Positions 25,401-34,310 of a stretch of DNA of 64,000 bases are shown here, piece by piece (positions within the stretch are counted from its first letter, which is position 1; each line of letters starts with the position of its first letter). The notes beneath the pieces were generated by a model. That model was not told the origin of the DNA. It did not search any database and was given only the letters and a program-made list of their open reading frames with translations. The stretch comes from Thermothelomyces thermophilus ATCC 42464 (Eukaryota > Ascomycota > Sordariomycetes > Sordariales > Chaetomiaceae). Location of the stretch: positions 558,001 to 622,000 of the forward strand of contig NC_016474.1 in NCBI RefSeq assembly GCF_000226095.1. Direction: 5' to 3'. The position numbers and the translations under genes were made by a program.

Positions 25401-25645
25401 ACGTAGATCAAACCCCTACGTAGACGCCCTTACAAGGAGGCATCAAAGGCTCCCCCAAAAAGAGCTATAGATAGAAGACGCCAAAGTAGGGCTATAGGTA
25501 GCCAAGAGGAAGACATATAGGACACCATAATAGTAAGATAACGCCACTACTTTCTGTTATAATATTGCTACGGAAAGAAGGCGTGTTTAAGAGCTATTTG
25601 GAGCTATAGTATAGGCACTGCGTTTTTTCTTCTAGGCGGGGGACT

Positions 25646-25864
25646 TGATGTAGTACGTTATCTACGGACGCGTCTATTATATAAGGCTAGATAAGATAAG
25701 ACCTGTGGATCTGGTAAACGGGCTGGCAAACGGAGGGTTCTTTGTTCCTATCCTCTACTTATATAGAGCCACAGGGCCAGCAATCGTGGGAAGGAGACAT
25801 CGCTCTTTTGAACTATTTACAACTTACTAACTTTCTTCCATCTATTAGAAACCATCTTCTATTA
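25646..25864 (+). repeat. 3' LTR of the outer element (219 bp)
   Basis: Partner of 2936-3154. It is preceded by a purine-rich tract and followed by the target copy cagtg and normal GC-rich host DNA. Confidence 0.92.
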
Positions 25865-25869
25865 CAGTG

Positions 25870-26471
25870 GTAAAGGAACGTATGATTCGGGGATAAGTCT
25901 AACAGCCTTATCGAAAATCTGCCTAAGCGATTCAATGTCATGTGTGCTTGGATGTCTTCCGCACATACAGTATTCCGCACATATTCAAATACCCTCGAGA
26001 AGAGAGGCCCGCGTTTCTCCACGCCTTCTCAGTCCAGCGCCACCAACACTGGTAAGGCCAAGAACGGGACGCGTTTACGGATTACATGGCAGCGCTTAAC
26101 GCCGCCCATTGTGTGGAGCCAAGCCAGTATTGGTAAGGCCCAAGCCCTTGGCTCGGGCTCGATGCCACCATGTCTCAGGCCATGCAATTTACGCAGTGAA
26201 ACCTGGTTGGCGGTACCAGCCCACGGGATTTAGCCAGGGTGTAAACACAGTCTAGAAAGACATTGGAGCTGCAGCTACCTGCAGCTACCGTGCCCCAACA
26301 CGGTAACATTCGTTGATCAATATAAAAGATCTAGGCTGCCGCCATTCTGAGACTTTAACATGGTCGAACTACATCGGCCCCCTTGACCGACAGCAATCGG
26401 TGAACGAAGTACGGAGTACGGAGTACTGGCAGTAGTTTCTCTCCCTCTTCTGGTACGATCAAGGTCGAAGC
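25870..26471. other. Intergenic region right of the retroelement nest
   Basis: Composition returns at once to the host type. The missing 5' half of the DUF4246 gene is not recognisable here on either strand. A minus-strand frame (25813-26022) runs across the LTR junction and is therefore unlikely to be a gene. A short tandem motif (tacggagtacggagtac) at 26410-26426 lies about 50 bases before the next gene's start. Confidence 0.55.
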
Positions 26472-27336
26472 ATGCTTCCATCAACGACGACGACACTGCT
26501 CCTCTCCTGCCTTGTCGGAGCAGTATGCGGACTCAGCGTGGATGCAAAATGGTGGTGGCCTCATCCGAAAGCCACTTGTCTAGCCCCTGATGCGGTGCAA
26601 ACCGCCAGCTTCTACACGGGACTGGAAGAGGGAACGCCGGGCATCAGACCCGGTCTCAGCGAGTCGTCAACGTGAGTGAGCACTTTCTTTCATCCTTTGT
26701 GCCCATCCCAGAAGTTCCCCCGCTGGGGAGAAATTCCTAATTAGAGGGCAAGGCTGACACAACACTGCACGGTCCGGCCCCGCGCTCAGAGACAAGGCCA
26801 ACTTCATCAACTTCTGCGCCGGCCGCACGCTCACCAACGGCAAGCAGAACGCGGCCGGCTCCTGCAACGGCATCCCCATGGGCCGTATCCCCGCCACCAC
26901 CAACATGATCTCGTCCATCATCACCTACCCGCAGCCCGGCGACCGCCTCAAGCCCAACACGACCTTTAACGTGACCATCCAGACCCGCCACCTCCGTGCC
27001 GGCTACCTCGTGAACCCCTCGGTCAGCTACTACACGGCTCCCCAGGACCTGGATGAGAACGGCGACATCATCGGCCACTGCCACATCTCGATCCAGAACA
27101 TTGGCAGCCTGAGGACCCTCGACGTGCCCGACCCCACCGCCTTTGCCTTCTTCAAGGGCGTCGACGACGAGGGTGATGGTAAGGGACGCCTGTCCACCGA
27201 GGTCACTGGTGGTCTGCCCGACGGGGTATACCGGGTCTGCACCATGATCGCCGCGAGGAACCATCAGCCAGTGGCCATGCCGGTTGCCCAGCGAGGCGCC
27301 CAGGACGACTGCACCAAGTTCGAGGTCGGTTTGTGA
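26472..27336 (+). CDS. Egh16-like / GAS-type secreted protein
   Basis: Two exons, 26472-26671 and 26790-27336 (intron GTGAGT...CTCAG, 118 nt), give 248 residues. A signal peptide (residues 1-20, LLLSCLVGAVCG) leads the protein. The body has the hallmarks of the Egh16-like virulence factor family, which includes Blumeria Egh16 and the Magnaporthe appressorium proteins Gas1/Gas2 (MAS family): NFINFCAGRTLTNGKQ, GSCNGIPMGRIPATTNMISS, NVTIQTRHLRAGYLVNP, IGHCHISIQ and a closing MPVAQRGAQDDCTKFEV. Some homologues are mislabelled as ribosomal protein S17 in databases. In plant pathogens these proteins act during appressorial penetration. The family also occurs in saprotrophs, so a virulence role is not implied. 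It lies about 600 bases from the retroelement block and shows no decay. Confidence 0.88.
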
Positions 27337-27848
27337 AGGAAGTGGTCTAATTAGCCCAATACAGAATGGCCGAGCGCACGGGGGTTGGACAGGTTCGGTT
27401 TAACATCCAGAAATTCGACTGCATGACCTCAAAATACCTACCTCCCTAGGTAATACATAAGGAATGTAATCAATAATTAATAGATCCTAGCTGTGAATCA
27501 TTTCCTGGGACCCTGCTTTGTTCCTTTATGCTCGCTTCTTTGTGACAGCATCTCTTTGTTTACTCCTTGCTCAGGGGAGGAGGAGGCATCTTTTTCTTTT
27601 GAGTTCTGCTCGAATAAAAAAATGCCGAAGGTACCTAGGCACCTCTTTGATTGCACCAGAACAATCCCATCATTCGGTTATTACGATGAGAATGTTCAAG
27701 TATCGGCTATTTAATATATAGTACTTGCATCTCCAAAAAGTTAAAAAAAAAAAGGCCCGAGTGAGAAAGCAACACCTCTCCGATCTTCATCCCAACAGCG
27801 ACTTGGATGCCTACCCTTCCAGGAAGGCAAACAACACAATAACACACA
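27337..27848. other. Intergenic region
   Basis: No gene recognised. It contains the dispersed motif aaggtacctagg at 27628-27639 and an A-rich run near 27741-27754. Confidence 0.5.
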
Positions 27849-28343
27849 ATGCGCTCCACTCTCGGGCTTCTTACAACCCTCCTCAGACTAGAGTCAATCG
27901 AGACAACAGCATTCGTCATTCGGTGCTTTGGCTATTATGCCTCCGAGTTTCTCCAGCACCATCCCGACGTCCTGGACCCCGACCTAGGCCAAGTCAAGGC
28001 TCGCGTTCACCTCACCATGGCGCACCGGCCAGTCAGGTGGCTCTGGACTCAGGAACCCGCAGAGGCTAAGAGACTATGGCAGCAAGAGGAACATGCCGCC
28101 GCCTTTGCTCTGCGCATTCTTGATCATTTCTTCGCCCGAGGTGACTGTGTAGATGACTGCGACATTGGCATTGCCGTCGGTCAAATCCACCAGCGGCTCT
28201 GCATCCTGCAGTCCTTGTTCCTAGGGAACAGTGCCTGGGTCGAAGACCCGACTCTCCAAGAAGAGCTCAGGGGAGCCCTTGAGGATGCCATGAACCGCAC
28301 CAAGCGGAGCCAAGTAGCTCCCTTCGTGGGCACAGTGTACTAA
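27849..28343 (+). CDS. Hypothetical protein, 164 residues
   Basis: A single-exon open frame starts at ATG in a reasonable context (ACACAATGC) and ends TAA at 28343. The coding sequence is GC-rich with an even amino acid mix. The product is Leu/Ala/His-rich and probably helical, with blocks such as AHRPVRWLWTQEPAEAKRLW and CDIGIAVGQIHQRLCIL. I recognise no domain. The N-terminus is mildly hydrophobic but not a convincing signal peptide. It could be a lineage-specific gene, one exon of a larger gene, or a chance frame. Confidence 0.4.
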   Translation: MRSTLGLLTTLLRLESIETTAFVIRCFGYYASEFLQHHPDVLDPDLGQVKARVHLTMAHRPVRWLWTQEPAEAKRLWQQEEHAAAFALRILDHFFARGDCVDDCDIGIAVGQIHQRLCILQSLFLGNSAWVEDPTLQEELRGALEDAMNRTKRSQVAPFVGTVY

Positions 28344-29980
28344 TAAGTTCAAGTAGCAGACACTGCTGGAAAGAGTCACAGCTCAACCCCGTTTATCTTC
28401 TCTCCCCGGCTTAGGTTTCCTACCCCAAAGTAATCATATTCCAGGTAATGTACGAAACAATATATGGGTCTTTGGCGAGTCCGTTCCAAGCAAGTTCCGG
28501 GATACCAAAGAAGACCTCCAAGAAGTACGAACAGACAAAGGGACAATCTGTAATTGGGTGAACATCAATAATGCTCCTGTCCGTTGAGTACAGTAAAGAA
28601 AAGCTTGTCGAACCTTGAGTAATCGGGTCTCCCCTCTTGGTTTCTTATCCTTCATGAGGTGGGAAAGTATGCCTATTCGTCTTCTAAGGAATGATTCTAG
28701 ATATTCAAGGTTCTTTGGCATAGCAAAGAAGGAATAGCAGGGGCACACATAAGATAGGGTGTTCACATCCGTCTTGAGCTCCAACCAACTTAAAGGAGTG
28801 GAGGAAACAATCTGTGCTAAAACGTTGAGGAGGCGAGATTGCTAGCACCTAGTCCATCTCTCCTCATAATAGACCATTGGCTATGGCAGCTTGCACTCGG
28901 CCGTCGCGACTTGGCTGGGTGGTCAACGTAGGGAAACTCACCCGGAAGGTGTGGTGAGCCAGGTCCCCGTGCCTCCCAAATGCACCATCACTAACCTGCT
29001 GGAAACGATTGGTCCGAGGGTGGAGAGTCCAAGACATAGTACCCTGCCTTGGCTGCCACACCAGACGCCTGGCTTTGACTAGCCGTGACTGGGCAGTTGG
29101 GGCGGCATCCGATGGCTTCTATCGAACGGATCCGGGGCGAACCAAGATATCGCCGAGAGACTCATGTCGAGGGAATCTCGACGGGACGATCCACCTCGCG
29201 GGAAACTCAGCCTTGGCGGCTATTTGGTGTGTGTACGTAATAATACGAAGGTACCTATTCCTACCTTGGTTCCTTTTTTTTAAAGTTCGCTCAGAACCAG
29301 CAGTGGAGGTCTACCACGAAGCCAAAGCAAGCCCAAACCCGCAATTCGCCAGAGTGTGTACGTATGTATTGTAATCCGTACATACCTTACATACAGAAGG
29401 TGCCTTACGTAGGTATAACTACAGATTATATAGTAAGCACTACCTCATTAGCCAGCCCCTTGCTCAACCCACTGTGACCCTGGCTTCCACGAGGTTTCGA
29501 GTCAATTCGAGCCTAAGCGAAGCGAAGGGCAATCGGGCTGATTGAGTAGTCGACATTGTAGCCTGCAATTTGTGAGTCCGAGTTGTCAAAAGGTCCACTT
29601 TGCAGGCAAAAATCGGGCTGTACTCTGTGCTGACTGTGCAATTCCGATTTACTGTTGAAATGTCCCGTCAATTCCCGAAAGGTTCGAGTTGCGTTTGCCG
29701 AGCGGCCCCACAACTGAACGCCTCCCGCTCATCATCAGTGCGGCAATGCTGGTCCGCCGGGTTTCAGCGTCGTCACTGCTGCGCCCCACTTAACGTGACA
29801 GGTTCGAACCCCCTGCACTGACGGGCTTGGACCGTAAAAAGCCACTGCAAACCCTCGTTTTTGAAACCAACCCCTCTAGGACAGACAGACTTACCGACGA
29901 CGATCTCGAGACGAACTGGAGAGGACGGACGCCAAACAGTTTTCCGACACGCCTGCTGCCTGTTGTTGTTATTGCCCACC
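28344..29980. other. Intergenic region, 1.6 kb
   Basis: No gene recognised. A minus-strand frame at 28434-28784 has no family resemblance. The motif gtaatccgtac occurs at 29371-29381 and aaggtacct near 29248. A T-arm-like ggttcgaacc at about 29801 does not complete a tRNA fold. The last 200 bases should hold the promoter and 5' UTR of the ZIP gene. Confidence 0.5.
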
Positions 29981-31937
29981 ATGAACCGGCCGTCGAGGAC
30001 AGAGGACGACCTCGAACACCCCACGTGGAACCAGAACCCGCCCTTTCTGGCTCCGGACCTGACTACCCGCCAGGACCTCAACGGCATTGCCAACACCCGC
30101 GAACACCGCCATGGATGTTCTGGGGCTCATGACGGCGCCGGAGCGCTCCATGACGAGAAACGGGCCGGCAATCGAGGATGTGGATGTTGCGACCGCGACT
30201 GCGATTGCCGCCATGGCATACGCTCCCCTTTTGCAATGAGCGGTCAGCATGGCTGTGAGTATTACTGCTTCCCATGCTCCCCGTGCCCTAGAATCCCCTT
30301 GCCCCTCCATAATAGAAAAGAAAAACAAAATTCAAGACGGTCAAAAATGCTAACATACCGGATCTGGAAATCCAAAAAAGGCCCGCTCATTGCGCCCGAG
30401 ACAGCGCTTGGTGGTGAAGGCCAAACCTGTCTTGCCTCGCGTCCAATTCAGCCCCCTTCGGGCTGGATTGGCTGGATCGCGTCGGTCGTCCTCGCGTCGA
30501 CCCTGATTCACGTTGCCGGCAACTCTCGCCGGCTATCATCATCATTCTCGCCCTTCTCAGGGACGACGGCCGTGGAGGCTCCAATCGTAATCGAGACTAC
30601 CGCGTCCCGTCCCCTCGCAGCTCGTCGGGTTGCGTGTGTGAGCAGCAACGCTGGCGATGACTACAACACGCCGCTCCATGTCGGAGCCCTTCTCATCATC
30701 CTGGCCGTGTCGAGCTCGGCCTGCGCCACCCCTCTGCTCGCCGCCAAGTTCCCCGCCCTCCGCATCCCGGAGTCCTTCCTCTTCATCGTTCGCCACTTCG
30801 GCACCGGCGTCTTGCTGGCCACGGCGTTTGTGCACCTGCTCCCGACCGCCTTCACCTCGCTCGGCAACCCGTGTCTCTCGAGCTTCTGGACCACCGACTA
30901 CCCGGCCATGCCTGGCGCCATCGCGCTTGTGGGTATTTTTTTCGTCAGCGTCATCGAGATGATCTTCAGCCCGGCACGCACCTTGGCGCCACGCGCCGCA
31001 TCATCGGCGGCCGAGGCTGCTGCCAGCGGTGCCCCAACCTCGGGGTCTCCCGGTGGTGCCACACACGCTCCTTTGCCGGCGGGCGGACACTGCAGCAGCG
31101 CAGCTGTTATGGCCGTCATGAGACGACCCTCCATCAGCCACCGTCGGGCGAGCATCGAGCCGGCGCCGGCAGTCAGCCAGATCAACCTGTCCAAGGAGGC
31201 CCTGGAAGCCGAGTCTCAGGGAGGAGGGGGCCTCACGCCAGAGCAGCTGCACAAGAAGAGCATCCTTCAGTGCATGCTGCTCGAAGTGGGCATCTTGTTC
31301 CACAGTGTCTTCATCGGCATGGCCTTAAGCGTAGCCGTCGGCACCAACTTTGTCGTCCTGCTCATCGCTATTGCATTTCATCGTCAGTTTGCCTCTTTTC
31401 TCCCACTCTTCCCCTTCCAACATCGTCCCTCCTCCTTATGTCTACAGCAATGGCTGACTTTACCCTCACTCCCGAACAGAAACCTTTGAAGGTCTCGCCC
31501 TCGGTGCCCGCATCGCCTCCATCGCATGGCCGAAGAAAACCCTCCAGCCTTGGCTGATGGCTCTCGCATACGGATGCACGTAAGTTGCCCTTTTTTTTCC
31601 CCCCTCCTCCGTGCTGCTTCGGCAGCATTTTAAATCAAAGTAATGAAAAATCAATCTAACCTGTGAAACCAATAAAAGAACGCCAATCGGCCAAGCTCTC
31701 GGCCTGGCCACCCACTCGCTCTACAGCCCCGACTCGGAGTTCGGCCTGATCCTGGTCGGCACCATGAATGCCGTCTCGTCTGGCCTGCTTGTGTTTGCCG
31801 CCCTCATCGAGCTCCTGGCCGAGGACTTCCTCAGCGATCATAGCTGGTTTGTATTGAGAGGAAGAAAACGGGTGACAGCCTGCTTCCTGGTCTTGTTTGG
31901 CGCTATCTGCATGAGCTTAGTAGGAGCTTGGGCTTGA
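29981..31937 (+). CDS. ZIP family zinc transporter (Zrt1-like)
   Basis: Imports zinc (possibly iron) across a membrane, most likely the plasma membrane. The proposed exons 29981-30254, 30381-31382, 31480-31579 and 31679-31937 give about 544 residues. The ATG stands in a perfect CACCATG context. Family blocks: a conserved N-terminus (PSRTEDDLEHPTWNQNPP), DYNTPLHVGALLIIL, FIVRHFGTGVLLATAFVHLL, FWTTDYPAMPGAIAL, a long loop with His and Ser-Ala runs, then ILFHSVFIGMALSV and, across intron 2 (CAT C|AA), FHQTFEGLALGAR with the metal-binding His and Glu. The end (LGAICMSLVGAWA) is typical. Introns 2 and 3 are well supported. Intron 1 (30255-30380) rests on GTGAGT, a CTAAC at 30350 and matching phase, and the Cys-rich segment just before it looks unusual, so the 5' part is less sure. 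Confidence 0.85.
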
Positions 31938-32736
31938 ACGCAAGGCCTCCCCGAAAATCTTGTGCTGTCCAAGGGGAATGTACACTCATTGATTTGGTCT
32001 ATTATCAATGAGCGCCCTCTTCTGGAAGACGCTTCTAGTGCTAAGGCCGACAAATGACGAATGTGGCTGCCCGCCTACTCACACTGATGCTACCTGCCTA
32101 GGTACCTTAGCCTATTTAATTAACTGGTAGCTGCCTGTTATCACCTTTATGAGTCCACATGACAAACAATATTTCAAGAAGCTGAACGGCAAAACCCGGT
32201 ATTATAGCGTCTTCGTTTGCCGAAAGCTTGTGTGCAGCATGAAAACTCTGTGTATCCTTCGTAACCACTTCAGGCGAGCAACAGCGATAAAGAAATATCG
32301 AAATTTCTCCAACAGCCCAATGCATAACTACATCCGAGGACTCAACTTTCAGCCCAATCGCCCCAGACAACCCACGCTCCTGGGGGTGGTAAACAAGCAA
32401 CGGGATTACGTCATGGCATGACTTGGCGAGGACATCTCGGGCAGGTACCCCGCTGGTATCAACCCCCCCCCCCCCCCCCTCCTGGCTGAGGGGTACAGGG
32501 TTAGGCAGAGAGCCATATTTAGTTTCGTATTCTATGCTCTTCCCTTTCTGTCTGGTTACTCCGCCGTCAGTTAATGTGATTGACTGGGTGAGTGGTCGCA
32601 CGTTTGGAAAGACACAGCGCAAGTGGGAAAGCAGCGTGAAGTATCATGTGGGATTGGTTACTTTAAAGCCTTATAAGTTTGGATTCTGACTCCACCACCA
32701 CAACTCCTCACTACGGCTGGTGCCCACACCAGCAAA
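31938..32736. other. Intergenic region
   Basis: No gene recognised. A run of 17 C lies at 32463-32479, and ctaggtacctt occurs at 32098-32108. Confidence 0.5.
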
Positions 32737-32821
32737 TCTTCCGTAGTATAGTGGTCAGTATGTGAGCTTGTCACCCGGACCTGACTCGCTCGAGACCCGG
32801 GTTCAATTCCCGGCGGGAGAG
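32737..32821 (+). tRNA. tRNA-Asp (anticodon GTC) with a 13-nt intron
   Basis: The acceptor stem pairs TCTTCCG (32737-32743) with CGGGAGA (32814-32820), with discriminator G at 32821. The D arm contains TAGTGGTCAGTAT. The anticodon stem TGAGC pairs with GCTCG around the loop TTGTCA...C, with anticodon GTC at 32770-32772. A 13-nt intron (about 32774-32786) sits one base 3' of the anticodon, the canonical position for nuclear tRNA introns. The T arm CCGGG-TTCAATT-CCCGG is perfect. The spliced length is 72 nt, normal for tRNA-Asp. A T-run downstream (tttttgtctc near 32834) could be the Pol III terminator. Confidence 0.93.
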
Positions 32822-33454
32822 ATTATTTGACACATTTTTGTCTCGCAACATTCGGCGAAAGGCTCGGCTTGCGTAATCTCCCTTTTCTTCTTTTTCTCTT
32901 TCTTGTTCTTTACCAACTTCCTCTTTTTGGTTTTCTTGGGCAAGGGTCTATCTTATCCATGAACCAGAACCGAGAGAGATGATGACTGAGGCTGGCGGTC
33001 CCGTGGGCATCGATCACTCGTTTTCGACCCCGGAACCTCAAGGTTGGTCTTGACCAACTCTTACCCCTGGTTCCTCTTCTCTAATTACTCCGTACGCTCT
33101 AAGGGTAAGGCGCCAAGTATGAAAGCATTTCAGAGGCAGCAAGGGCGTCTTCATTTGATAGCTACTATTCCCAACAGTTTTTGAGCACGGAAGACGGGCG
33201 CAGATGTACAGAGAGAAGAACATTGTAAGAAGACGTTATGTGTGGACGGTTCGTATTTCACGGTTTTGAGAGAGACTAGGACCATTCTCTTAAACCGAAC
33301 GGAGTGCCAACGAGCCCGACCTCAATTTTCCTCTTCCTCTTATTTTCTCGGCTGATTTGGTACTCTTGGTAGCAAACCGGCCCCAGTCTGTTGAAGCCGA
33401 ACCAGCCTGGGATCGATAATTAGTTCTCCCGAAGGTCCCCAAACCGCTCAGGCT
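32822..33454. other. Intergenic region
   Basis: Contains the presumed Pol III terminator of the tRNA and pyrimidine-rich runs (ttcttctttttctctttcttg near 32887-32907). No gene recognised. Confidence 0.5.
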
Positions 33455-34310
33455 TCATGGACCCTTCGCCAGCCTCTTGAGACCGTCGAGGTCGCCGTTG
33501 AAGATGTCCGAGTCGCCGCCGTAGGCGTACGAGTCCGAGTTCTGCCAGATGGTCTGGTACGGCCAGCCGCCGGGGATCTCGCCGGGCGAGCTGGCGTAGC
33601 GAGCGAGGACGAGCGGGTTGGTGTTGACGAAGGCGTTGGAGTTGCCGGTGCAGGCCTTCCACCAGGACGGGTTGGTGTAGAGCAGCGGGTAGACGCCGGT
33701 GCGCGAGTGGTAGCGGTCGCTGAACGCCTTGATCCACGCGACCATGGCGCTCGTCGACAGGCCCCAGCACTGGCCTGCGTTGTAGGCCTCGAGGTCCAGC
33801 ATACCCGGCAGCGTGATGCCGTCGCTCGTCCACCCACCGCCGTGCGCGAGGAAGTAGTCGGCCTGCGCCTCGCCCGACGACTGGCCCGGGTGCGCAAAGT
33901 GGTACGCGCCCCGGATGAAGCCGGCCTTGGTCGCGCCCGTGTAGTGCGACGAGAACTTGGGATCGATGTACGACGTGCCCTCGGTCGCCTGGGGTGTGGG
34001 GGTTAGCACGCTAGCTCACTCAAGAGACTAGTGATTGCCATTTCTTCGTTTTGTATCTATCATGGTTATCTTCCTCTCCGAAGGGAGAGAGAGGCGCGGG
34101 GAGCGGGCTGTTGTAAGGCAGGACACAATGACGGTTGAACACGCTGCAACACTCAGAGAGACTCACCTTAATGATGACGAAGCGGGCACCCGATTTGTAG
34201 GCCGCGGCGAAGTCCACGCTGGGCTGGTAGTGGGAAATGTCGAAGCCTTGGACGGCGGCTTGCACGCCGGCCGCGAAGGCGGCGATGGTCGCGACGAGGG
34301 CAGACTTCAT
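33455..34310 (-). CDS. Secreted GH25 muramidase (lysozyme family)
   Basis: Two exons, 34310-34167 and 33988-33455 (intron GTGAGT...CCCAG, 178 nt), give 225 residues. Residues 1-18 form a signal peptide, followed by the GH25 barrel: QGFDISHYQP (first catalytic-site Asp at about 24), RFVIIKATEGTSYIDP across the junction, GFIRGAYHFAHPG, and LPGMLDLEAYN with the Asp113/Glu115 pair that carries the catalytic acid. The protein ends with YQTIWQNSD, which supplies a conserved Trp-Gln pair. Enzymes of this family (for example Chalaropsis lysozyme) cleave the N-acetylmuramyl-N-acetylglucosamine bond of bacterial peptidoglycan, including O-acetylated forms. Fungi probably use them against bacterial competitors or as a nutrient source. 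All key residues are present and the length is typical. Confidence 0.92.

Larger units (their letters stand above)
2936..25864 (+). mobile_element. Outer Ty3-type LTR retrotransposon (chromovirus), fossil, split by nested insertions
   Basis: The element is bounded by two 219-bp LTRs (2936-3154 and 25646-25864) flanked by near-identical 5-bp duplications, cggtg (2931-2935) and cagtg (25865-25869). Without the nested insertion it is about 7.9 kb. Order of parts: LTR, gag-like region, Cys/His-rich stretch, protease, reverse transcriptase, RNase H, integrase core, [insertion 9874-24887], GPY/F module, chromodomain, purine-rich tract (GGCGGGGGACT) and LTR. The PR-RT-RH-INT order and the chromodomain place it among the Ty3 chromoviruses. 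It is thoroughly broken: every coding domain carries many interruptions, well over a hundred in total. The decay is transition-biased, as expected from RIP. As host of the other two it is the oldest of the three. Confidence 0.9.

Noticed and set aside
25813-26022. A 69-codon minus-strand frame at the right border, considered as the lost 5' part of the DUF4246 gene
   Set aside because: It runs from host DNA into the 3' LTR and has no DUF4246 resemblance.
29735-29822. Possible tRNA: AGTGCGG...CCTGCACT can pair as an acceptor stem around a GGTTCGAACC T-loop-like sequence
   Set aside because: The T arm does not form a 5-bp stem with a 7-base loop, and no D arm or anticodon stem fits on either strand. 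A chance similarity or a much-decayed relic at best.
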